In this document: piece after piece, positions 25,763 to 34,835 of the stretch
Layout: the number at the start of each line of letters is the position of its first letter
How positions within the stretch are numbered: position 1 is the first letter of the stretch
Assembly (NCBI GenBank): GCA_000720805.1
Contig: JODI01000082.1
Location: 1 to 35,424 of the forward strand
Origin: Streptomyces violaceoruber
GTDB lineage: Bacteria > Actinomycetota > Actinomycetes > Streptomycetales > Streptomycetaceae
Direction: 5' to 3'
Length of the DNA stretch: 35,424 nt
The notes under the pieces: model-generated
The model's database searches: none
What the model saw: the letters and a program-made list of their open reading frames with translations, nothing else
What the model was told of the DNA's origin: nothing
Translations under genes and position numbers: made by a program

Positions 25763-26324
25763 CTCCTCGCCCCGGCTCGGCTCGGCTTCGCGCGAGCGGG
25801 GGCAGTCACTCCCATCGCTCCCAGGGGCTGCTGCCCCTTCGACGCCATCACGAGGCTCCGCCCCCTGGACCCCGCGCTCCTCAAACGCCGGAGGGGCTGA
25901 CTTACGCAGCGCTTCCGGGGGCGCCTCCTCCGGAGGTTGGAGACGAGGACCGTCAGGCCCGAAGGGAGTCTCGGGGCGCAGCCTCCAGCCGAGGGGTCGC
26001 AGCCTCCAACGGGGACCAGGGGCAGAGCCCCGCGAGGGGGGCAGGGGACGCGGTCCCCGTCCGGGCCGGGGCGTCTCCGTCCGGGCCGGGGCGTCTCCGT
26101 GCGGGCCGGGGCGGAGCACCTGGGGCCGAAGGGGCGGGGCACCTGCGGAGGGACGGGTAGGGGCGGTGTGGGGGCGAGAATCCCTCGGGTCCTCGGGCCT
26201 CAGCTCCTCCCACCTGCCCGTTTCCTCACTCCCCAGGCCATTGTCAGTGGCGTGCGATAGCTTCCGAAGTACTGGGGCGCAACGGTGCGCAACGACAGAA
26301 CGCCACAGGGGCGGGTGGACGACG
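25763..26324. other. Gene-free, repeat-derived intergenic stretch
   Basis: No credible gene lies between the MFS and sigma genes. The segment around 25850-25900 (ending CAAACGCCGGAGGGGCTGA) resembles a frequent Streptomyces intergenic repeat. Further on, GGGGxxC-rich sequence contains the 20-bp tandem repeat at 26061. Open frames here have no ribosome sites and low-complexity translations. The sigma-factor promoter probably lies in the last 80 bp, but I could not fix it. Confidence 0.6.
26061..26112. repeat. 20-bp tandem repeat
   Basis: CCGGGCCGGGGCGTCTCCGT twice in tandem (26061-26100), followed by a third partial, slightly changed copy. Confidence 0.85.
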
Positions 26325-27350
26325 ATGACCGACGGTACGGCGACAACGGCGACAACGGCAGACCTCGACGTCAGGCTCGAGAAACACCGAACGGAGCTGA
26401 CCGGCTACTGCTACCGCATGCTCGGCTCGTCCTTCGAGGCAGAGGACGCGGTCCAGGACACCATGGTCCGGGCCTGGCGCAGCTACGCGAAGTTCGAGGG
26501 CCGCTCCAGCCTCCGCTCCTGGCTCTACCGCATCGCGACCAACGTCTGCCTGGACATGCTGAGCGCCGGCAACAAGCGCGCCCGCCCCATGGACCTCACG
26601 GAGTCCACCCCCCTCGCCCAGGCCGCCCTGTCCCCCCGCCCCGACCACACCTGGCTGGAACCCATGCCCGACACGCGCATGCTCCCCGCTGTCGAAGACC
26701 CGGCGGAGGCGGCCGTGGCCAAGGAGTCCGTGCGGCTCGCGTTCATGGCCGCCCTGCAACAACTCCCGCCCAAGCAGCGCGCGGTGCTGATCCTGCGCGA
26801 GGTGCTGGCCTGGAGGGCGAGCGAGGTCGCCGAACTGCTCGACACCTCCGTCGCGTCGGTCAACAGCGCGCTGCAGCGGGCCCGCGCGACGCTCGCCGAG
26901 CGGGATCAGCACGGCGCCGACGCGGCCGTGTCCGACCCGCTGGACGAGGAGCAGCAGAAGCTCCTGGAGCGCTACGTGGCGGCGTTCGAGGGCTACGACA
27001 TGACGGCGCTGACGGCTCTGCTGCACGAGGACGCCGTCATGACGATGCCGCCGTTCGACCTGTGGCTGACCGGCCACCAGGACATCACCGGCTTCATGAC
27101 GACACTCGGCGCCGCGTGCGCGGGTTCGCGTCTTCTGCCGGTCCAGGTCAACGGCCTGCCCGGGTTCGCCCAGTACAAGCCTGACCAGGACAACGGCGGC
27201 TTCGCCCCGTGGGCGGTGCAGGTGCTGGAGATCTCAGACGGGCGGATCACGGGGTTCCACTGCTTCCTCGACACGCAGCGCTGGTTCCCGCTGTTCGGGC
27301 TGCCCCTCCACCTCGATGCGGAGGCCGACCAGGTCAAGGAGGGCGTGTAA
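26325..27350 (+). CDS. ECF sigma factor with C-terminal SnoaL-like domain
   Basis: 341 residues from ATG 26325 (MTDGTATTATTADLDVRLEK). Region 2 is LTGYCYRMLGSSFEAEDAVQ, DTMVRAWRSY and SLRSWLYRIATNVCLDML. Region 4 is LQQLPPKQRAVLILREVLAW and LLDTSVASVNSALQRARATL. From about residue 208 a SnoaL/NTF2-like domain follows (LERYVAAFEGYDMTALTALL to the end). This build is that of the TIGR02960-type sigma-70 subfamily, in which the C-terminal domain is thought to replace an anti-sigma factor by binding a ligand or holding the sigma domains. The last 117 bp overlap the convergent STAS gene. The start is moderately supported; no strong ribosome site is present. Confidence 0.9.
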   Translation: MTDGTATTATTADLDVRLEKHRTELTGYCYRMLGSSFEAEDAVQDTMVRAWRSYAKFEGRSSLRSWLYRIATNVCLDMLSAGNKRARPMDLTESTPLAQAALSPRPDHTWLEPMPDTRMLPAVEDPAEAAVAKESVRLAFMAALQQLPPKQRAVLILREVLAWRASEVAELLDTSVASVNSALQRARATLAERDQHGADAAVSDPLDEEQQKLLERYVAAFEGYDMTALTALLHEDAVMTMPPFDLWLTGHQDITGFMTTLGAACAGSRLLPVQVNGLPGFAQYKPDQDNGGFAPWAVQVLEISDGRITGFHCFLDTQRWFPLFGLPLHLDAEADQVKEGV

Positions 27351-27671
27351 GCCGGGGTCGGGGTCACGCAGCCGGATCCGGCCCCCGGCCCGCTTGGCGG
27401 CGAGCTGCAGTCGCGCCAGCAGGTCGACGGTCCCGAGCCCCGGCGGTCCGAGGCCCGCGACATCGCACAGCACGACCTTGGCCCGGGTGTCTTCCAGCAG
27501 CGTCCGCACGTCGTCGCACAGCCCGGCCACTTCGTCACGGGTGACGGGGCCGGTCAGCACGAGTACAGCGGGTGTCATGGCGTCCACGATCGGTAGACCG
27601 GGCAGGCGGGCGTAACTCATCGCGGCCGGCGCCCCGGCCGCGGCTGACCACTGTTCACGGACCGGGATCAC
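27234..27671 (-). CDS. STAS-domain protein
   Basis: 145 residues from GTG 27671, with GGAGGG about 12 nt upstream; ATG 27620 (MSYARLPG) and 27578 (MTPAVLVLTG) are alternatives. The STAS fold is seen in PAVLVLTGPVTRDEVAGLCD, KVVLCDVAGLGPPGLGTVDL and AAKRAGGRIRLRDPDPGLHA. In anti-anti-sigma factors the D-S/T-S-G-L loop carries the phosphorylated serine; here it reads GPPGLG, so phospho-switching is unlikely. The last 39 codons run antisense across the 3' end of the ECF sigma gene. A 9-bp perfect hairpin (27621-27642) lies just before ATG 27620. The partner is unknown; the adjacent sigma factor is the obvious suspect. Confidence 0.75.
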   Translation of the reverse strand: MIPVREQWSAAAGAPAAMSYARLPGLPIVDAMTPAVLVLTGPVTRDEVAGLCDDVRTLLEDTRAKVVLCDVAGLGPPGLGTVDLLARLQLAAKRAGGRIRLRDPDPGLHALLDLVGLRIEVEGQPEQREPALRVEEAVEPRDPPV

Positions 27672-27771
27672 ATTGACCTGCGGCCCTCCTTCCCCGGAGG
27701 GTTACCTGTATGCCCCAACCATCTGCACCGCCCTGGATACCGCACGGCCTTCTCACCCCTGAGGAGGTGCC

Positions 27772-28695
27772 GTGCAGGGAGTGCTGACGGGGTTCGCGGT
27801 CATCGCGGTCGTCATCGGCGTCGGATACGTCATCGGCCGCGCCGGTCACCTCGGCGAACACGGCCGCGAGGTACTGACCAAGCTCGCCTTCCACGTGGCC
27901 TCACCGGCGTTGCTGTTCACCACGCTGGCCCGGGCCGACCTTTCGGTGATCTTCTCCAGCCGCCTGCTGGTGACCGCGCTGAGCACGGCCGCCGCGGCGG
28001 GCGTCTTCGTCGCGGCGGGGGTCGTACGGGGCTGGGGCGTGGGGCGTACGACGATCGGCGCGCTGTGCTCCAGTTACGTCAACTCCGGCAACCTCGGCAT
28101 CCCGATCGCGGTGTACGTCCTGGGCGACGCCTCGCTGGTGGCGCCGGTGCTGCTGTTCCAGCTGCTCCTGCTCACGCCGATCGCGCTGACGATCCTGGAC
28201 CTGTCGGGAAGGGACGGCGAGAAGGGCCCGCTGTGGCAGAGCCTGCTCACCCCGCTTCGCAACCCGATCGCGCTGGGCTCCCTCGCCGGAGTCGCGGTCT
28301 CGGCGGCCGGCGTCCGCGTCCCCGCCCCCGTCATGGACCCCGTCACCCTGATCGGCAACATGTCCGTCCCGGCGGTTCTGCTCGCCTTCGGCATCTCCCT
28401 GTGCGGCAGCACGATGCCGGGCCGCGGCCCGGACCGTCAGCTCGTGCTGCTGTCGGTCGCGTTGAAGGCGTTCGGCCAGCCTGCGGCGGCCTGGGCCCTG
28501 GCGGCGGGGGTGTTCGGACTGCGCGGGTCCCCACTCCTCGACGTGGTGGTGACATCGGCGCTGCCCGCCGCGCAGAACCTCTTCACATACGCGTCCCGTT
28601 ACGGGGTCGGCGAGCGGCTGGCCCGGGACTCGATCCTGGTGTCGACCGTGTTGTCGGTGCCGGTGCTGGTGGTCGTCGCGGCCCTGCTCGGCTGA
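27772..28695 (+). CDS. AEC-family permease
   Basis: 307 residues from GTG 27772, with GAGGAGG 3-4 nt upstream. About ten hydrophobic helices are present, with the family's internal two-fold layout: GFAVIAVVIGVGYVIGRAG, LTKLAFHVASPALLFTTLAR, then the Asn/Gly-rich SSYVNSGNLGIPIAVYVLGD, NPIALGSLAGVAVS, SVPAVLLAFGISLCG and LPAAQNLFTYASRYG. These are marks of the auxin efflux carrier (AEC) family, whose bacterial members move malonate, malate or other organic acids. The substrate cannot be told. It stands alone, followed by a terminator. Confidence 0.9.
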   Translation: MQGVLTGFAVIAVVIGVGYVIGRAGHLGEHGREVLTKLAFHVASPALLFTTLARADLSVIFSSRLLVTALSTAAAAGVFVAAGVVRGWGVGRTTIGALCSSYVNSGNLGIPIAVYVLGDASLVAPVLLFQLLLLTPIALTILDLSGRDGEKGPLWQSLLTPLRNPIALGSLAGVAVSAAGVRVPAPVMDPVTLIGNMSVPAVLLAFGISLCGSTMPGRGPDRQLVLLSVALKAFGQPAAAWALAAGVFGLRGSPLLDVVVTSALPAAQNLFTYASRYGVGERLARDSILVSTVLSVPVLVVVAALLG

Positions 28696-28711
28696 GGCCG
28701 GGCACGCGGAA

Positions 28712-28737
28712 GGGCGGGGCCGACCTGAGCCCCGCCC
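28712..28737. terminator. Terminator between the AEC gene and deoA
   Basis: GGGCGGGGC (28712-28720) pairs with GCCCCGCCC (28729-28737) around an 8-nt loop, between convergent genes. Confidence 0.75.
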
Positions 28738-28768
28738 GTCCGGACCTCCGCGACGACGACGAGAGCCG

Positions 28769-30061
<1,293 letters not shown>

Positions 30062-30091
30062 GGCTTTCCTTCCGGACGTTCAAAGAAGTGC

Positions 30092-30135
30092 GCGGCCCCT
30101 GGGAGCAGCCCTGTGGGGCGACTCTGCGGGGCCGC
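30092..30135 (-). other. Hairpin between cdd and deoA
   Basis: GCGGCCCC and GGGGCCGC (30092-30099 and 30128-30135) form an 8-bp stem in the only sizeable gap of the operon. It may stabilise or process the upstream mRNA or cause partial termination before deoA. Confidence 0.5.
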
Positions 30136-30142
30136 ACGGTAG

Positions 30143-30544
30143 TTACCTGGTGAGATGGCCCGGCCCGAAGGCCTGCGGCAGCATCTGGGACAGGGGCAGG
30201 ATGCCCGCCGGGGTCTCCAGCAGCAGGTCCGGGCCGCCGAACTCGTACAGCAGCTGGCGGCAGCGGCCGCACGGGACGAGGACCGCGCCCGTGCCGTCCA
30301 CACACGTGAAGTGCGTGAGGCGGCCGCCGCCGGTGTTCCGCAGCTCCGAGACCAGCCCGCACTCGGCGCACAGGCTCAGGCCGTAGGAGGCGTTCTCGAC
30401 GTTGCAGCCGGTGACCGTCCGCCCGTCGTCGACGAGGGCGGCCACGCCGACCGGGTAGCCGGAGTACGGGGCGTACGCCCGGGACATGGCCTGGCGGGCC
30501 AGCTCGCGCAGCGCCTCCCAGTCGACGTCGGCCGGCCCGGTCAC
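30143..30544 (-). CDS. cdd: Cytidine deaminase
   Basis: 133 residues from GTG 30544, whose GTGA overlaps the stop of the upstream permease. It converts (deoxy)cytidine to (deoxy)uridine, the substrate of DeoA. The zinc site is complete: the GCNVENASYGLSLCAE motif (catalytic Glu after the Cys ligand) and PCGRCRQLLYEF with two further Cys ligands. The N-terminus has YAPYSGYPVGVAAL, the substrate loop. This is the tetrameric, all-cysteine type of about 130 residues. It is translationally coupled within the nucleoside ABC operon. Confidence 0.95.
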   Translation of the reverse strand: MTGPADVDWEALRELARQAMSRAYAPYSGYPVGVAALVDDGRTVTGCNVENASYGLSLCAECGLVSELRNTGGGRLTHFTCVDGTGAVLVPCGRCRQLLYEFGGPDLLLETPAGILPLSQMLPQAFGPGHLTR

Positions 30545-31803
30545 TTGCCCTGGCCCTTCCGGTACGGCATGCCGTCGGCCTTCGGCATCCGCAGGGACTG
30601 TGCGGACAGGGCGAGCACCAGCAGGGTGACGACGTAGGGGGTGGCCGTGACGAGCTGGCGCGGGACCTCGTTCGTGGTGGCGTACCAGAGGAACATCAGG
30701 GCCGCGATGACGACGGTGATGACGGCGGGGACGTACTTCTTCTTCCAGGCGAGGTACGCCGCCCCGAACACCAGCAGGATCGCCAGCAGCAGGATCAGCG
30801 CATGGACGTTCACCGTGCCGCCGCGCAGGTTGAGGCTGTCGGTGTAGCCGAACAGGCCGGCACCGAGGGCGAGGCCGCCCGGCATCCAGTTGCCGAAGAT
30901 CATCGCGGCCAGGCCGATGTAGCCGCGGCCGGCGGTCTGGCCGTCGAGGTAGACGTTCGAGGCGACGATCGACAGGAAGGCGCCGCCGAGCCCGGCGAAG
31001 CCACCGCTGATGATCACGGCGATGTACTTGTACTTGTACACGTTGACGCCGAGGGACTCCGCCGCCACGGGGTTCTCACCGCAGGAGCGCAGCCGCAGCC
31101 CGAAGGCCGTGCGCCACAGCACCCACCAGCTGAGCGGGACCAGGGCGACGGCGATGACCGTGAGCGGCGACAGGTCGGTGACCAGGCCGCCGAGCAGGCC
31201 GCCGATGTCCGAGACCAGGAACCAGTGCTTGCTGTTGAGGGTGTCCAGCCAGTCGGTCAGGCCGGGGATGCTGAAGTCACCCAGCGAGTCGATCGGCGGC
31301 GACTGCTTGGAGGACCCCTGCGGCGCGTTCTCGAAGGTGAACTTCGACAGGTACCGGGTGGCGCCCAGGGCCAGGATGTTCAGGGCCACACCGGAGACGA
31401 TGTGGTTGACGTTGAAGGTCACGGTGGCGATGGCGTGCAGGACGGCGCCGAGGGCACCGCCGATGATGCCGAAGACCACGCCCGTCCATGGGCCCCACTG
31501 GTAGCCGGCCCAGGCGCCGAACCAGGTGCCGAGGATCATCATGCCCTCGAGACCGATGTTGACGACGCCCGCGCGCTCGGCCCACAGGCCGCCGAGGCCG
31601 GCGAGGCCGATCGGCACCGCGAGTTCCAGCGCCGTGGACATCTGGCCGGTCGAGGTGATGCCGTCCGCGCCGGTGATCAGGCGGACGACGGAGGTCAGCA
31701 CCAGTACGCCCGCGATGACGAGCAGGAGTACGGGGAGCGGCATGCGGCGGCTGCGCTTGCCGGGCTGCCGCGCCTGCGGCTTCGCTGCGGTCGCGGTGCT
31801 CAT
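30541..31803 (-). CDS. Nucleoside ABC transporter permease 2
   Basis: 420 residues from ATG 31803, overlapping the previous stop by ATGA. About ten membrane helices with the RbsC/BPD_transp_2 pattern: LAVPIGLAGLGGLWAERAGV, VNIGLEGMMILGTWFGAWAG, HIVSGVALNILALGATRYLS, the cytoplasmic coupling segment RLRSCGENPVAAESLGVNVY, and GGFAGLGGAFLSIV. These are the marks of YufQ/NupC-type permeases that work with BMP-family binding proteins. A loop with KFTFENAPQGSSKQSPPID lies outside the core. Operon partners and cdd/deoA downstream indicate nucleosides as substrates. Confidence 0.92.
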   Translation of the reverse strand: MSTATAAKPQARQPGKRSRRMPLPVLLLVIAGVLVLTSVVRLITGADGITSTGQMSTALELAVPIGLAGLGGLWAERAGVVNIGLEGMMILGTWFGAWAGYQWGPWTGVVFGIIGGALGAVLHAIATVTFNVNHIVSGVALNILALGATRYLSKFTFENAPQGSSKQSPPIDSLGDFSIPGLTDWLDTLNSKHWFLVSDIGGLLGGLVTDLSPLTVIAVALVPLSWWVLWRTAFGLRLRSCGENPVAAESLGVNVYKYKYIAVIISGGFAGLGGAFLSIVASNVYLDGQTAGRGYIGLAAMIFGNWMPGGLALGAGLFGYTDSLNLRGGTVNVHALILLLAILLVFGAAYLAWKKKYVPAVITVVIAALMFLWYATTNEVPRQLVTATPYVVTLLVLALSAQSLRMPKADGMPYRKGQGK

Positions 31804-32930
31804 CGGGCCGCCACCTCCTTCTGGGTCTTCTTGGTGTTCTGAGCGGCGGCGGCCAGTTCGGCGCCGACCCGGCTCTGCTGGCGGCGCAGACCCCACTGAC
31901 GTACGAACTCGTACGAGATGACGACCGCGAAGACGATGAGGCCCTGCATGATCGTGGCGATCTCCTTCGGGTACGCCTCCGGGGTCGCGTAGTCGAGGGC
32001 GGGCGAGGCCTTGTCGAGGAAGGCCCACAGCAGGGCGGCGAGGGCGATGCCGCCGGGGTTGTTGCGGCCGAGCAGGGCGATGCCGATGGCGGTGAAGCCG
32101 AGGCCCGACGGGAAGCTCAGGCTGTAGGTGTGGCTGTCGCCGAGCAGCAGCGGCAGGCCGGACAGGCCCGCGATGGCACCGGAGATCAGCATGGAGATCA
32201 GCACCATGCGCTTGGCGTCGACACCGGAGGCCGCGGCGGCGGTCTCGGAGGCGCCGGTGGCGCGCAGGTCGAAGCCGAAGCGGGTCCGGTTGAGGACGAG
32301 CCAGTAGCCGACGCCGAGCAGGACGGCGAGGAAGACCAGGCCGTAGATCTCGCCGACGTCCGCGCCCAGATTGATGCCCGGGAACCAGCCGGACTTGTGC
32401 ATGATGCCGGTCGTCGCGTTGTTGCCGACCTGGACGCCCCACACGTTGGTGAGGGTGACGTAGCCGATGACGGCGCTGGCGATGGCGTTCAGCATGATCG
32501 TCGCGACGACCTCGCTGACGCCCCGGGTGACCTTCAGGACACCCGCGATGCCGGCCCAGAAGGCTCCCGTGCACATCGCGACCAGGAGCAGCAGCGGGAT
32601 CTGCAGGAAGCCCGGCAGGGCGACGTTGGCGCCCACCACGGCCGTCATCACCGCGGCGAGGCGGTACTGGCCGTCGACACCGATGTTGAACAGGTTCATG
32701 CGGAAGCCGAGGGCGACCGCGATGGCGGCGATGTAGTACAGCGACGCCTGGTTGATGATCAGGACCTGGATGTCCGAGTACGGCAGCTGCTGCACCATCA
32801 GCGCGTACGGCTCGAACGGGTTCTTCCCCGAGGCGAGCAGGACGACCGACGTCAGCACGACCGCCAGGACGAGCGCGATGACCGGGCCGGCCACCGCGAG
32901 GAGCACCCGCTCCTTGTCGAACTTCTTCAT
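31800..32930 (-). CDS. Nucleoside ABC transporter permease 1
   Basis: 376 residues from ATG 32930, which overlaps the ATPase stop (ATGA). It begins MKKFDKERVLLAVAGPVIAL, with the first helix near residues 8-32. Family segments are ALGFRMNLFNIGVDGQYRLA, GVSEVVATIMLNAIASAVIG, the coupling helix DLRATGASETAAAASGVDAK, GAIAGLSGLPLLLGDSHTYS and GFTAIGIALLGRNNPGGIAL. It belongs to the YufP-type BPD_transp_2 permeases. A charged C-terminal tail of ~25 residues is cytoplasmic. It should form a heterodimer with the next gene product. Confidence 0.92.
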   Translation of the reverse strand: MKKFDKERVLLAVAGPVIALVLAVVLTSVVLLASGKNPFEPYALMVQQLPYSDIQVLIINQASLYYIAAIAVALGFRMNLFNIGVDGQYRLAAVMTAVVGANVALPGFLQIPLLLLVAMCTGAFWAGIAGVLKVTRGVSEVVATIMLNAIASAVIGYVTLTNVWGVQVGNNATTGIMHKSGWFPGINLGADVGEIYGLVFLAVLLGVGYWLVLNRTRFGFDLRATGASETAAAASGVDAKRMVLISMLISGAIAGLSGLPLLLGDSHTYSLSFPSGLGFTAIGIALLGRNNPGGIALAALLWAFLDKASPALDYATPEAYPKEIATIMQGLIVFAVVISYEFVRQWGLRRQQSRVGAELAAAAQNTKKTQKEVAAR

Positions 32931-34600
32931 CGGGCCTCGTCCTCCGGACCGGCGTCTGCCTCGTCTTCAGTGGCGGTCTCTACGTGCTCAAGGTGACCGG
33001 ACGCGGCACCCGTCATCGCCGAGCCCAGCTCCTCCGGCGTGATGGTGGCGGGGTCGGCGTCCGCGACGAGCCTGCCGTCGTAGATCACGCGCAGGGTGTC
33101 CGACAGGCCGATCAGCTCGTCCAGGTCGGCGGAGATCAGCAGCACGGCCAGGCCCTCGCGGCGGGCCTGACGGATGCGGTCCCAGATCTGCGCCTGGGCG
33201 CCGACGTCCACACCGCGCGTCGGGTGGGCGGCGATCAGGAACTTCGGGTCGTGGCTCATCTCGCGGCCGACGATCAGCTTCTGCTGGTTGCCGCCGGAGA
33301 GGGAGGCCGCGGTGACGTCGATACCGGGGGTGCGGACGTCGAACTCCTCGACGATCCGGCGGGTGTCCGCCTGGGCGCCCTTGGGGTCTAGCCAGAAGCC
33401 CTTGGCGTTGGGCCTCTCGGTGACGTGGCCGAGGATGCGGTTCTCCCAGAGGGGGGACTCCAGGAGCAGCCCCTGGCGGTGGCGGTCCTCGGGGATGTAG
33501 CCGACGCCCTGTTCGCGGCGCCGGCGGGTGGGCCACGGGGTGATGTCCTCACCGAGGAAGGCGATGGTGCCGGAGTCGGCACTCTTGGTGCCGATCAGTG
33601 CGTCGATGAGCTCGGTCTGGCCGTTGCCCTCGACACCGGCGATGCCCATGACCTCGCCGGCGTGGATGGTGAAGGTGACGTCGTCGAGGACGCGCTTCGC
33701 CTCGCCCGCGGAAGCGAACTCGGTGAGTCCCCCGGCGGAGGGCTCGTCCTCGAACCCGAGGGATCCCCCGCCGGTGGCGAAGACGGTGAGGTTCCGCACC
33801 TCGATCACGGCCCGGTCGGTGACGGTCGACTCGGCGGTCTCGGGGGTCGGGAGTTCGCTGCCGACCATCATCTCCGCGAGCTGACGCGGGGTCGTCTCGG
33901 ACGGGATCGCCGTGCCCACGGTCGTCCCGCGGCGGATGACGGTGATGTCGTCGGCCACGGACAGCACCTCACCCAGCTTGTGCGAGATGAAGATGACGCA
34001 GAGGCCCTCGGACTTGAGCTCGCGCAGGTTGGCGAAGAGCGCGTCGACCTCCTGCGGGACGAGCACGGCGGTCGGCTCGTCCAGGATCAGGGTGCGGGCG
34101 CCGCGGTAGAGGACCTTGAGGATCTCCACGCGCTGACGGTCGGCGACGCCGAGGTCCTCGACGAGGAGGTCAGGGCGGACACCGAGGCCGTAGCGGTCGG
34201 AGATCTCCTTGATCTTCTTGCGGGCGGCGCCGCCGATGCCGTACAGCTTCTCGCTGCCGAGCACGACGTTCTCCAGCACCGTCAGGTTGTCGGCCAGCAT
34301 GAAGTGCTGGTGGACCATGCCGATGCCGCGGGCGATGGCGTCGGCCGGGGACGAGAAACTCACCTGCTCGCCGTCGACGGCGATGGTGCCCTCGTCCGGC
34401 TTCTGCATGCCGTAGAGGATCTTCATCAGGGTCGACTTGCCGGCGCCGTTCTCGCCGACCAGGGCGTGCACGGTGCCCTTGCGGACCGTCAGGTGGATGT
34501 CGTGGTTGGCGACGACACCGGGGAATCGCTTGGTGATCCCCGCGAGCTCTACCGCGACTGTCGACTGAGCGGTGAGCGGAGGGCTGCTGGACGCGTCGAT
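32927..34600 (-). CDS. Nucleoside ABC transporter ATPase (two ATPase domains), probable ATC start
   Basis: About 557 residues if translation starts at ATC 34600. Domain 1 has Walker A GENGAGKST, a degenerate signature DLGVADRQRVEI and Walker B LILDEPTAVL. Domain 2 has GVEGNGQTE, the signature LSGGNQQK and, in place of Walker B DEP, LIAAHPTRGVDVG, as is normal for BMP-linked transporters (YufO type), where one site is degenerate. Start: GAGGAGAG lies 6 nt before ATC GAC GCG, and no ATG, GTG or TTG occurs in frame between that site and the Walker A region until a GTG after the first strand. The nearest upstream in-frame ATG (34708) would put promoter and operator inside the gene. It heads the operon. 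Confidence 0.9.
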   Translation of the reverse strand: MDASSSPPLTAQSTVAVELAGITKRFPGVVANHDIHLTVRKGTVHALVGENGAGKSTLMKILYGMQKPDEGTIAVDGEQVSFSSPADAIARGIGMVHQHFMLADNLTVLENVVLGSEKLYGIGGAARKKIKEISDRYGLGVRPDLLVEDLGVADRQRVEILKVLYRGARTLILDEPTAVLVPQEVDALFANLRELKSEGLCVIFISHKLGEVLSVADDITVIRRGTTVGTAIPSETTPRQLAEMMVGSELPTPETAESTVTDRAVIEVRNLTVFATGGGSLGFEDEPSAGGLTEFASAGEAKRVLDDVTFTIHAGEVMGIAGVEGNGQTELIDALIGTKSADSGTIAFLGEDITPWPTRRRREQGVGYIPEDRHRQGLLLESPLWENRILGHVTERPNAKGFWLDPKGAQADTRRIVEEFDVRTPGIDVTAASLSGGNQQKLIVGREMSHDPKFLIAAHPTRGVDVGAQAQIWDRIRQARREGLAVLLISADLDELIGLSDTLRVIYDGRLVADADPATITPEELGSAMTGAASGHLEHVETATEDEADAGPEDEAR

Positions 34601-34629
34601 GGCGCACTCTCCTCGGGAAAGGGGTCGCC

Positions 34630-34641
34630 CTACGCGCGTAG
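34630..34641. promoter_or_regulatory. CTACGCGCGTAG operator, ABC-cdd-deoA operon copy
   Basis: Exact copy of the palindrome, 30-41 bp before the probable ATC start. Relative to the proposed promoter it lies just downstream of the transcription start, a blocking position. Confidence 0.8.
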
Positions 34642-34655
34642 CGCCCCTGCTTTGA

Positions 34656-34686
34656 ATAGTGCCCGGACCTGATCGTTCCCGTTCAA
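34656..34686 (-). promoter_or_regulatory. Promoter of the ABC-cdd-deoA operon
   Basis: On the minus strand TTGAAC (34681-34686) and CACTAT (34656-34661) are 19 bp apart. The remainder of the 34601-34835 gap holds no gene. Confidence 0.5.
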
Positions 34687-34835
34687 GTACCTGATCCGTT
34701 CCGGGCATTGTGCCGCGTGAACGAGGCGCGGTGAGCCATGCTCCCCGCGCCCGGTTCCGTGGCCGTAACGCTGCCATTACAGCGCCCTTTTGACCATGCC
34801 CCCGACAGGCCCACGGCCGTGCGGTCGCGAGTGGG

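Noticed and set aside
34605..34607. GTG at 34607 as the ABC ATPase start
   Set aside because: It has good ribosome-site spacing but is out of frame with the ATPase; its frame gives an Arg-rich shadow of 145 codons.
33425..34672. 415-codon plus-strand open frame opposite the ABC ATPase
   Set aside because: Asp/Gly/Val-rich shadow; the minus strand has both ATPase domains.
34743..34790. Possible terminator of the BMP gene
   Set aside because: Only a 5-bp stem (CGCTG/CAGCG) and a short CACGGCCGTG palindrome are visible; too weak to call.
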